This document shows positions 7,637 to 14,566 of a stretch of 25,228 nucleotides of DNA, one piece after another; the stretch's first letter is position 1, and the number at the start of each line of letters is the position of its first letter. The translations under genes were made by a program, and so were the position numbers. Under the pieces are notes generated by a model that did not search any database, had not been told where the DNA came from, and worked only from the letters and a program-made list of their open reading frames with translations. This DNA is from Oscillospiraceae bacterium (GTDB taxonomy: Bacteria > Bacillota > Clostridia > Oscillospirales > Oscillospiraceae). The stretch lies in assembly GCA_904501855.1 (NCBI GenBank), contig CAJGCI010000012.1, forward strand, positions 1 to 25,228, in the 5' to 3' direction.

Positions 7637-7666
7637 ATTATATTACATCCCTGATAAAACAAGCAA
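7637..7666 (-). promoter_or_regulatory. Promoter of plsC
   Basis: Minus-strand TTGCTT (7661-7666), 18 bases, TATAAT (7637-7642), 28 bases before the plsC start. The -10 is perfect. It fills the short gap behind the GH13 gene, where no clear terminator is seen. Confidence 0.65.
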
Positions 7667-7686
7667 GAATTATCCATTCCGCAACA

Positions 7687-8988
7687 TCAGAATATCCACC
7701 AGACAATGCTTTTCGGTCCCAGCCGAAGTGTTCCGTCAAACACCTGTGCAGCGGAAGACCCGGCCTGCCGCCAGTTCCCATCCGGCAGATCAAACCGAAA
7801 CTCCCAGGGCTCATCCGCTATATTTACCGCTGTCAGCACTGTGGATCCATCCGTTTCCCGCTGGAACACGTACTGCTGATTTGTCAGCAGAATCTCTCGG
7901 AAGGTACCGGTCATCAGCGCAGGTGTACAGCTGCGGAGACAAATCATCTCCTTCACCTGTCCATTCAGATCATTGTATACCGGCGAGGAGACTTCCGGTC
8001 TCAGGTCACGGTCTGACTGTCCCGGTCTTTTCCGTCCCTCGATCCCCCATTCCGAGCCGTAATAGATGCAGGGAATCCCGGGAAGGGCCAGCTGCAGTCC
8101 AAAGGCCACAGCGAGAAGGTCCGGATCCGTAAGCTTGCTTGCGATACGATCCACATCATGATTGTCGAGAAAGGACCACAATGCCCTGCCCCGATACATT
8201 TCAAACAGATTTCTCTTCAGTGTATGGGCGATCTCGAACATGTTCCTGGAATTAAAACCGGACCAGATACTTTTGTAAAGAGGATAATCCGTAATGGAAT
8301 CCAGTTTCCCTTCGGTAAACAGATGTCCCTGATTATCCGAGAGCGTCTCACCCAACAGGAAAAAGTCTTCTCTGCGGGAAGAAACATAGTCACGGATCAT
8401 AGCCATGAACCAGTCCGGCAGCAGATAGGCTACATCCAGCCGGATTCCGTCAATTTGAAATTCTTCCATCCAGAATCCGATACTGTCCAGCAGATAGTTC
8501 TGAACTTCCGGATTGTGAAGATTAAGCTTTACCAGTTCATAATGGCCTTCCCAGCCCTCATACCAGAATCCGTCATCATAGGGAGAATTTCCGCTGAAAT
8601 CCACGCGGAACCAGTCCTTATACCGGCTACCGGAGCCGTTTCGAATCAGGTCCTGAAATGCAAAGAAACCCCGTCCGACATGGTGAAACACGCCGTCCAG
8701 AACGACCCGGATCCCATGCCCGTGCGCCGTATCCACCAGATCCCGGAACTCTTCATTCGTTCCCAGACGCTCATCGATCCGACGGTAATCTCTCGTATCG
8801 TATCCGTGAGTATCACTGGAAAAGACGGGATTTAAATAAACCCCGCCTATCCCGTATGCTGACAGATACCGATCCATATATTCTGTGATTCGATCCAGCC
8901 GATGTTCCTGTACCCCGCTGTTTGTTTCCGGAGCACCGCAGAAATTCAGCGGATAGATCTGGTAAAAAACACAGTGATGAAACCACAT
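7687..8988 (-). CDS. GH13 alpha-glucan hydrolase (alpha-amylase/neopullulanase type), cytoplasmic
   Basis: 433 residues, a compact GH13 enzyme: TIM barrel plus a C-terminal beta domain, without signal peptide or the N-terminal domain of classical neopullulanases. The four conserved regions are clear: VVLDGVFHH (region I, 96-103), GIRLDVA with the nucleophile Asp185 (region II), LLGETL with acid/base Glu214 (region III) and FLDNHD with Asp278 (region IV). It should cleave alpha-1,4 (perhaps alpha-1,6) bonds in maltodextrins or glycogen inside the cell. The WFHHCVFYQIYPLNF start is the normal barrel beginning, so ATG at 8988 is right even though AAAGGG sits only one to two bases before it. It begins 8 bases after the lipoprotein stop codon, hence likely co-translated. 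Exact substrate cannot be assigned. Confidence 0.93.
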   Translation of the reverse strand: MWFHHCVFYQIYPLNFCGAPETNSGVQEHRLDRITEYMDRYLSAYGIGGVYLNPVFSSDTHGYDTRDYRRIDERLGTNEEFRDLVDTAHGHGIRVVLDGVFHHVGRGFFAFQDLIRNGSGSRYKDWFRVDFSGNSPYDDGFWYEGWEGHYELVKLNLHNPEVQNYLLDSIGFWMEEFQIDGIRLDVAYLLPDWFMAMIRDYVSSRREDFFLLGETLSDNQGHLFTEGKLDSITDYPLYKSIWSGFNSRNMFEIAHTLKRNLFEMYRGRALWSFLDNHDVDRIASKLTDPDLLAVAFGLQLALPGIPCIYYGSEWGIEGRKRPGQSDRDLRPEVSSPVYNDLNGQVKEMICLRSCTPALMTGTFREILLTNQQYVFQRETDGSTVLTAVNIADEPWEFRFDLPDGNWRQAGSSAAQVFDGTLRLGPKSIVWWIF

Positions 8989-8996
8989 GCCCTTTC

Positions 8997-9509
8997 TTAT
9001 CCTTCCGCGGCGTCTGCATCGATGACATTGAACTCAAAAACGCAATTCTCACCGGCATTTTCCTGATCATCCTGCCAGGTAATGGTGTAATCATCCTGCA
9101 CGAAGATCGCACCGGTGCCGTTTTCATACTCCACGGATTCGGTCATGGTTCCGGATTCATCGTAAGTACGAATGGCTTTCCTGCAGTTGGAATAACGGAT
9201 GGAATGTGTTTCCTCATCCCATGTGCCGGAGAACTCCCAGACAGCCTGTTCGAATGCACTGCCTGCCCAGCTGATGACAACGCTTCCGCCATCGTTTCCT
9301 TCACACTGAATATCCATGATGGCTCTCTGGCTGGCACGGTCCATATAGCTTCCGATGATATTCATGACCGGATTCTGTCCGTCTTCCTCATTTGCCGCTG
9401 CGCTCGGAACAGAAGATACCGGCTCGGAAGCGGATTCCTTTCCGCATCCGGCAAAGCACACCAGCAGCATGGCAACGACAAGAATCAGGACGATACCCTT
9501 GATTTTCAT
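8997..9509 (-). CDS. Predicted lipoprotein of unknown function
   Basis: 170 residues with a lipoprotein signal peptide: MKIK, a hydrophobic core, and the lipobox FAGC with the modified Cys22. A Ser/Glu-rich linker follows, then about 125 residues of beta-rich sequence with WxFSGTWDEETHSIRYSNC and ITWQDDQENAG. Such domains recur, as I recall, in lipoproteins of gut clostridia, but I know no function. Start ATG at 9509 has AAGGAAG about eight bases upstream; the frame continues open across the tRNA gene upstream, which is not coding. The gene sits 26 bases behind the tRNA-Pro terminator and directly ahead of the GH13 gene. A role in glucan sensing would be a guess from context only, since the GH13 enzyme is cytoplasmic. 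Confidence 0.85.
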   Translation of the reverse strand: MKIKGIVLILVVAMLLVCFAGCGKESASEPVSSVPSAAANEEDGQNPVMNIIGSYMDRASQRAIMDIQCEGNDGGSVVISWAGSAFEQAVWEFSGTWDEETHSIRYSNCRKAIRTYDESGTMTESVEYENGTGAIFVQDDYTITWQDDQENAGENCVFEFNVIDADAAEG

Positions 9510-9535
9510 ATTCCCATCTTCCTTTACACAAAAAT

Positions 9536-9575
9536 AAAAAAAGCACGGCGGTTGATCTCTCAACACCGTGCTTTT
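9536..9575 (-). terminator. Terminator of the tRNA-Pro gene
   Basis: Stem 9539-9548 with 9566-9575, a small bulge, then 9551-9555 with 9560-9564 around a TCTC loop; seven T follow on the minus strand (9536-9542). The stem begins with the last A of the encoded CCA end, so the tRNA is terminated at once. The lipoprotein start codon is only 26 bases past the T run. Confidence 0.88.
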
Positions 9576-9650
9576 GGTCCGAGTGACTGGACTTGAACCA
9601 GCGGCTTCATGACCCCCAGTCATGCGCGCTACCATCTGCGCTACACCCGG
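9575..9650 (-). tRNA. tRNA-Pro (anticodon GGG)
   Basis: A 76-base cloverleaf on the minus strand. The acceptor CCGGGTG pairs with CACTCGG (one G-U), D stem GCGC/GCGC, anticodon stem CATGA/TCATG around the loop CTGGGGG giving anticodon GGG (9617-9615), a 5-base variable loop, T stem GCTGG/CCAGT with loop TTCAAGT, discriminator A and an encoded CCA. It reads CCC and CCU proline codons. It has its own extended -10 promoter and a terminator that starts at its 3' end. Confidence 0.97.
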
Positions 9651-9662
9651 ATAGCGTTAGAT

Positions 9663-9691
9663 ATAATAGCATAGAGAAATCATAAAATCAA
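9663..9691 (-). promoter_or_regulatory. Promoter of tRNA-Pro
   Basis: Minus-strand TTGATT (9686-9691), 17 bases, TATTAT (9663-9668) with TG one base before it (extended -10). The -10 box ends about 12 bases before the mature tRNA 5' end. It also is the only clear promoter seen upstream of the lipoprotein and GH13 genes. Confidence 0.75.
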
Positions 9692-9745
9692 CAAATATTT
9701 AAAATTTTTCCAGCCATACCGGAACGGCAGGATGGCACTTCCGAT

Positions 9746-10591
9746 TCACTCTGTAAAATGAATATGATCATTGATATGTCTGGAACAATAGCAATGATAT
9801 CCGATGCACCGGGAACAGTAACGAAACTCCATGTTGGGATCGTCCACATCAGTAATTCCGCATACTTCACACTTCCTGGAATAAGGTGCGTTGTTCTGGT
9901 TCCGGTTTACCTGCTTTGCCGCTTTCTTATAGTTGATGATCTTCGGATTGTTATGTCCGGTCTTCTTTCCCAGCAGCTGATACAGCCATCCTCCGCAGAA
10001 CAGCAGATAGTTCAGCACTGCAACCACGGGGAGCAGATTATACGGGAACGGTGAAACGATGATCTCATACAGGAAGAACGCAGCATCGATATACGCAAGC
10101 CATTTGATCTTCATTGGGATTATGAAGAACAGAAGGACCTGTGTTTCCGGAAACAGAGTGGCAAAGGAAAAGAACATGGAGAGATAGATATAGGATGCTG
10201 AGACCCGGATATCTGCACCTGTGATGAAATAGATCACGAACCCGTAGATCACGGTAAACAGGATGCCGGAAAAGAAGAACAGCGTGAACTTTGTCTTTCC
10301 CCAGTACTGTTCCAGTGTACTTCCGATGAAATAGTAAAAATAAAACATGATCAGTGCCAGGATCCCTCCGCTGGTGGGAATAAAGGCGAAGGTGATCAGC
10401 CTCCAGATCTGACCTTTCAGGATCATTGCCGGCGAGAACTGGAGCGCACTGACGAGAAGGTTCGTTGTGTCCATCATGGAAAACAGCCAGATGATGACAT
10501 TTCCGATGACAACATACAGCATCAGGTTCGTAATACCGAACCGCGGATGCTTGTAACAGAACATTTCAATTTTACGAGAAATCCAATTCAT
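9746..10591 (-). CDS. Rhomboid-like membrane protein lacking protease motifs, with C-terminal zinc-finger-like tail
   Basis: 281 residues. Residues 20-205 contain about six membrane segments with rhomboid-superfamily marks: GQIWRLITFAF in the first loop (WR motif, 60-70) and GSTLEQYWG (90-98) at the start of the third helix. The protease signatures are missing: where GxSG is expected the sequence reads VSASYIYLSMFF, and no catalytic His is placed in the last helix. It is therefore likely a rhomboid pseudoprotease (derlin/TMEM115-like logic). The cytoplasmic tail holds Cys241, Cys244, Cys259, Cys262, His266, Cys267, Cys269, His272 and His276, enough for two zinc sites. Start ATG at 10591 has GAGGG six bases upstream. 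It is divergent from rlmB. A weak hairpin (GCCAT/ATGGC near 9722) may end transcription. Function unknown. Confidence 0.75.
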   Translation of the reverse strand: MNWISRKIEMFCYKHPRFGITNLMLYVVIGNVIIWLFSMMDTTNLLVSALQFSPAMILKGQIWRLITFAFIPTSGGILALIMFYFYYFIGSTLEQYWGKTKFTLFFFSGILFTVIYGFVIYFITGADIRVSASYIYLSMFFSFATLFPETQVLLFFIIPMKIKWLAYIDAAFFLYEIIVSPFPYNLLPVVAVLNYLLFCGGWLYQLLGKKTGHNNPKIINYKKAAKQVNRNQNNAPYSRKCEVCGITDVDDPNMEFRYCSRCIGYHCYCSRHINDHIHFTE

Positions 10592-10626
10592 TCTAATCCC
10601 TCAGTTGCGAGTTTTTTGATGATTTT

Positions 10627-10632
10627 ATTATA
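10627..10632 (-). promoter_or_regulatory. -10 element upstream of the rhomboid-like gene
   Basis: Perfect TATAAT on the minus strand, 35 bases before the start codon. The best -35 (TTGATG) lies 20 bases away, too far, so promoter strength or sigma type is uncertain. The rest of the 10592-10818 gap is AT-rich; on the plus strand TATGATAAT at 10744-10752 may be the rlmB -10 but has no recognisable -35. Confidence 0.4.
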
Positions 10633-10818
10633 CATTGAGTTTCTGGAAAAAGCATCAACACTTTTTTAATGTTTCCGGTCTTCATCATTTTTAAAGAAAC
10701 CATCCCATAGATTTACATTTTTTTCTTTCAGTTTTACGGCCATTATGATAATATGAATCTATCTATGTTTATTTATATTGTAAACTGGAATCTGAGCAAC
10801 ACAGAAGGACCGACGTAA

Positions 10819-11583
10819 ATGAATCAGCAGGATGAATACAGAAATGAATTGATTGAGGGACGCAATGCGGTCATTGAAGCGATCCGCGCAGGACGTGCCA
10901 TCGACAAGATCTACTGTGCCAAGGGCGACACGGACAATACGCTGGGGTTTATCGCTTCCACCGCAAGAAAAGCCGGCATCGTCGTCGTCAACTGCGACAA
11001 GCGGAAGCTGGATTTCATGAGCGTGACCAAAGCGCATCAGGGTGTGATTGCCGTGTGTTCCGTGAAGAGCTACTGTTCCCTGGAGGACATCCTGAATCTT
11101 GCGAAGGAACGAAACGAAGATCCGTTCGTCATCATCTGTGACGAGATCAGCGATCCCCACAACATGGGTGCGATCATCCGTACGGCGGAATGTGCCGGAG
11201 CCCATGGCGTTATCATCCCCAAGCGCAGAAGCGCCGGCGCCACAACAATCGTGGACAAGTCCTCTGCTGGTGCCGCAGAGCATATGCTCATAGCCCGTGT
11301 TCCCAACATCACTTCCGCCATCAAAGAACTGAAAGACCGCGGTCTCTGGATCTACGGTGCGGCTCCCGGCGGCAGCAGCAACATGTGGCAGACCGATCTC
11401 ACCGGACCCATGGCTCTGGTGGTCGGTTCCGAGGGAGACGGCATCGGCAGACTGGTGCGGGACAATTGTGATTTCATCGTCGAGATCCCCATGTTCGGTC
11501 AGATCGACTCGCTGAACGCTTCCGTTGCGGCATCGATCCTGATGTATGAGGTTGTCAGACAGAAAAACGATAAGAACAAATAG
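10819..11583 (+). CDS. rlmB: 23S rRNA (guanosine-2'-O-)-methyltransferase RlmB, SPOUT/TrmH family
   Basis: 254 residues, the usual size. RlmB methylates the ribose of G2251 (E. coli numbering) in the peptidyl-transferase P loop using S-adenosylmethionine. The N-terminal part (ELIEGRNAVIEAI to KAHQGVIAVC) is the L30e-like RNA-binding domain. The SPOUT knot follows: motif 1 DEISDPHNMGAIIRTAE (108-124), motif 2 VVGSEGDGI (201-209) and motif 3 IPMFGQIDSLNASVAASI (223-240). Start ATG at 10819 has AAGGA nine bases upstream. The stop codon overlaps the ribosome binding site of the next gene, so the two are co-translated. Other TrmH-family methyltransferases share the motifs, so the exact rRNA position is by best resemblance. 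Confidence 0.93.
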   Translation: MNQQDEYRNELIEGRNAVIEAIRAGRAIDKIYCAKGDTDNTLGFIASTARKAGIVVVNCDKRKLDFMSVTKAHQGVIAVCSVKSYCSLEDILNLAKERNEDPFVIICDEISDPHNMGAIIRTAECAGAHGVIIPKRRSAGATTIVDKSSAGAAEHMLIARVPNITSAIKELKDRGLWIYGAAPGGSSNMWQTDLTGPMALVVGSEGDGIGRLVRDNCDFIVEIPMFGQIDSLNASVAASILMYEVVRQKNDKNK

Positions 11584-11590
11584 GATTGAC

Positions 11591-14425
11591 ATGGATCATT
11601 ATGATTTTGAAAGTTCAATAACGGATGCAGATTTTGATTTCACTCTGGATGATATTCTGAATGAATTTCACTCCGGAGGGACATCTTCTGCATTGGATGA
11701 GGCACAGCCGGTCGCTGTGTCAGATACTCATGCGGATTTTTCCCAGCAGAATAATAATCCGGTCTACGGACCGGGTATCGAGGGGGCTTCTACCATTAAT
11801 ACGAATGAATTTGAGGATTCCGTCATAAACGAATCGGATTTGACCACCGCGGATGTTTCCGGTGCACCGGAAACGGAGGCCTATGAAGGGTCCAATCCCT
11901 ATGATTATCAGAGTGTATACTCCTTTGTGTCCCGGGATGATCCCGATCTGGATCAGATTATCAGCGAGCTGAATGGCAATGCCCCCACATTGGACGAAGC
12001 TGACTATGAAGAACCTGCAGAGGAAGAATCCGTTCCCGCAGAGGAATACGCTTCAGAGGAACATGAAACAGAACCGGCTCCGCAGGAAGAATATGAGGAA
12101 GAGCGCCGATTCATGTCCTTCCAGGAAGGATGGGAGAATCTGAAGGATTCCATCCGCATTTCCGCCGGCGGTGTCCCCACCGGATTCGCCGCCCTGCTGC
12201 GTCGTCGTTTCCGTTCAAACGAGGAAGAATACGACGAGTCTCAGAATGTATCCGGCGAAACGGATGAGAATCAGGAATACGGGGAACCGTCAGAAGCTTC
12301 CGGTGATTACTACGCTTCCCTGTTTGAAGGATCGGATGATGATCTGGATGACGAGGAAGAGGAACTGGAACCCACCATGGCATATCCCATTATCAAAGAA
12401 CCGGTGGAAGCGGCTCCCGCTCCGAAATCCACGGAAGAGGCTGCTGAACCGGAGATGGAAGATGCAGCCGAAGAGTCCTTTACGCCGGACATCCATTCCG
12501 TGGAGGAAGCGGAAGAGGCCTATGCCAGTGATGTGACGCCGGAAGATGAATTTGAAGAGGATCCGGAAGATGCCGGTTCCATGTTCGCCTACTACTGGCA
12601 TAAGATCCGCAACTTCTTTGTTGCCTTTTTCGGCACCATCGTTGCCGTATTTCAAGGCAGGTTCCAGGGGTCTGAGGACAGCAGCAAAAAGCCGTCCCGC
12701 TTCGTTCAGTTCCTCGCCACCCTGTCTTTGAAGATCCAGCAGCATCAGACCAACGCCAAATCCGCACCCGCCAGAGATGCGGAAGAACTGGGACCGGAAC
12801 TGACAGCGGACAAAGCATCCCGCTACTACGGTTCTCAGATCAAGTTTACCAAGCTGCGCCTTCGTATCGCTGCAGTGCTCTGCCTGCTTCTGGCGTATAT
12901 ATCCTTCGGTCTGCCTGTCCCCGGACGGCTTCACAACTCCGTCGTTCTGACAAGCGCCTGTCTGGCCCTGGAGATCTCCGTTGTCATGTGCTGCCTGGAC
13001 ATCTTCACAGCCGGCATCATGGATCTGATCCGCAAACGGCCCAATGCCAACACCCTGATCAGTCTGTCCTGCATTCTCAGTGCCATTGACGCCATTGTGA
13101 TCTCCATGTCCGGAAAGACCGGCATGGGACTTCCCTACTGCGGGATCTCCGCCATTGCCATCACCTGTGCACTGTGGGGCTCTCTGCTCTACTGCCGCGG
13201 AAATCGGATTACGCTGCGTACGCTGGCACTGTCCAAAGATCCTTATGTGATCACCGCAGAGACCGACATCGGCGGATATCCGGATATCACGCTGCTTAAG
13301 ACCAAGACTTCTACGGAAAGCTTTGTGCGCCGTACGGAAGAGATGGCACTGGACGATGAGGCATTCACTCTCATTGCCCCATGGCTCATCGGTGCCGGTC
13401 TGGTCCTGACGCTCCTTGCCGCTGCAATCAGCAGAAACTGGCGCGGGTTTATGCACATCTGGTCCGCCATCATGGTGCCTACGGCTCCCTTTATTGCTCT
13501 GCTCGCCTATCCGCTTCCGTTCCTCTACACGGCACGAAGCCTTTTCCATAACGGGAATGCCATCGCCGGCTGGTCCGGACTTGTGGACATCGGAGAGAGC
13601 AAACATATCATCGTTACCGATCATGATGTGTTCCCCAAGAACACCATCTCCATCGACAGCATCCGTATCCTGGAGGGTGTCGATCCGCAGAAGATCATTA
13701 CCTATACCGGCAGTGTGATCATCGCTTCCGGCTCGGCTCTTTCTCCTGCGTTCTCGGAACTGATGAACAAGAATTCCTGTGTCATCGAACAGGTGTATGA
13801 TTTCAAATGCCATGAAGGAGGCGGCCTGACCGCCATGATCAGCGGTGATGAAGTCCTGGTCGGCAATTCCGGATTCATGCATCTCATGGGGATCCACATT
13901 CCCCAGAAACTGGCTTCCAAGAGCAGTGTATTCGTAGCCGTCAATGGCGTGATTTCTGCCATTTATGCCATCAAATACACCCCTGTCGTCTCGGTTCAGA
14001 AGGCCCTGATCACCCTGCTCCGTTCCAAACGGACATCCATTTTCGCCATCAAGGACTTCAATATTACACCTGAGATGATCCGCAAGAAGTTCCGGATGCC
14101 CTCCGATCGGTTTGACTTCCCCAGCTTTGCCGACCGGTACGCCATTGCAGGCGCCAAGAGAGGCAAAGATTCCAAGATCGCTGCCGTGGTCGCCAGAAGC
14201 GGACTTGCTTCCATGGTACAGTTGCAGGATGAGGGGCACCGTCTTTACAATACGGTTCGTCTTTCCGTACTGCTCAGTCTGCTGTGTGTAGGAATCGGCA
14301 TGATCATGGTATTCCTGATGTGCCTGTCTTCCGCAATGGAATCGATTTCCGCATCCACTCTACTGATGTATATGCTGATCTGGCTGGTGATCGAACTGCT
14401 GATCGTGATTCTTCAGAACCGCTGA
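11591..14425 (+). CDS. Degenerate P1B-type ATPase-like membrane protein with long acidic N-terminal region
   Basis: 944 residues, not assignable to a named family. Residues 1-420 are mostly acidic and low in complexity, with islands at 174-208 (ending in basic RRRFR) and 332-358. Eight hydrophobic segments follow at about 425-443, 450-473, 488-507, 515-533, 593-613, 624-646, 889-911 and 921-941, the arrangement of a P1B heavy-metal ATPase. The cytoplasmic part after segment 6 has a nucleotide-domain fingerprint (GDEVLVGNSGFMHLMGI, 752-767, then VFVAVNGVISAIYAIK). Catalytic marks are lost: CPC is YPL (640-642), DKTGT is replaced by VTDHDVFP (675-682), GDN by KDFN, and TGE and GDGxND are absent. 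Start ATG has AGGA five bases upstream. It is co-transcribed with rlmB, 7 bases apart. Codon use matches the neighbours. ATP hydrolysis is unlikely; a scaffolding or sensing role is conjecture. Confidence 0.85.
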   Translation: MDHYDFESSITDADFDFTLDDILNEFHSGGTSSALDEAQPVAVSDTHADFSQQNNNPVYGPGIEGASTINTNEFEDSVINESDLTTADVSGAPETEAYEGSNPYDYQSVYSFVSRDDPDLDQIISELNGNAPTLDEADYEEPAEEESVPAEEYASEEHETEPAPQEEYEEERRFMSFQEGWENLKDSIRISAGGVPTGFAALLRRRFRSNEEEYDESQNVSGETDENQEYGEPSEASGDYYASLFEGSDDDLDDEEEELEPTMAYPIIKEPVEAAPAPKSTEEAAEPEMEDAAEESFTPDIHSVEEAEEAYASDVTPEDEFEEDPEDAGSMFAYYWHKIRNFFVAFFGTIVAVFQGRFQGSEDSSKKPSRFVQFLATLSLKIQQHQTNAKSAPARDAEELGPELTADKASRYYGSQIKFTKLRLRIAAVLCLLLAYISFGLPVPGRLHNSVVLTSACLALEISVVMCCLDIFTAGIMDLIRKRPNANTLISLSCILSAIDAIVISMSGKTGMGLPYCGISAIAITCALWGSLLYCRGNRITLRTLALSKDPYVITAETDIGGYPDITLLKTKTSTESFVRRTEEMALDDEAFTLIAPWLIGAGLVLTLLAAAISRNWRGFMHIWSAIMVPTAPFIALLAYPLPFLYTARSLFHNGNAIAGWSGLVDIGESKHIIVTDHDVFPKNTISIDSIRILEGVDPQKIITYTGSVIIASGSALSPAFSELMNKNSCVIEQVYDFKCHEGGGLTAMISGDEVLVGNSGFMHLMGIHIPQKLASKSSVFVAVNGVISAIYAIKYTPVVSVQKALITLLRSKRTSIFAIKDFNITPEMIRKKFRMPSDRFDFPSFADRYAIAGAKRGKDSKIAAVVARSGLASMVQLQDEGHRLYNTVRLSVLLSLLCVGIGMIMVFLMCLSSAMESISASTLLMYMLIWLVIELLIVILQNR

Positions 14426-14467
14426 AAAACGGCTCCGGAATCAAGGCAGACGGCCACTAACAAAATA

Positions 14468-14496
14468 TTGATTCCACTACTTGCTTAGTGTATAAT
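14468..14496 (+). promoter_or_regulatory. Promoter of the EF-G-like gene
   Basis: TTGATT (14468-14473), 17 bases, TATAAT (14491-14496). The -10 is perfect and the spacing ideal. It gives a leader of about 65 bases, AU-rich, with only a weak AAGG/CCTT hairpin near 14501-14515. Confidence 0.8.
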
Positions 14497-14566
14497 TAAT
14501 AAGGTTTTGGACCTTTTAAATTATAAAATAATTTAGAAACAAAAATATAGGAGATGAAAACCGGAC

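Noticed and set aside
9510..9635. Upstream extension of the lipoprotein frame
   Set aside because: It runs through the tRNA-Pro gene and its terminator; the signal peptide begins at 9509 with a good ribosome binding site.
12290..14239. Long open frame (649 codons) on the minus strand opposite the pseudo-ATPase gene
   Set aside because: Its composition is that of an antisense frame of a well-coded gene (rich in His, Gly, Asp, Gln), with no ribosome binding site or family resemblance, and the plus-strand protein has clear membrane segments.
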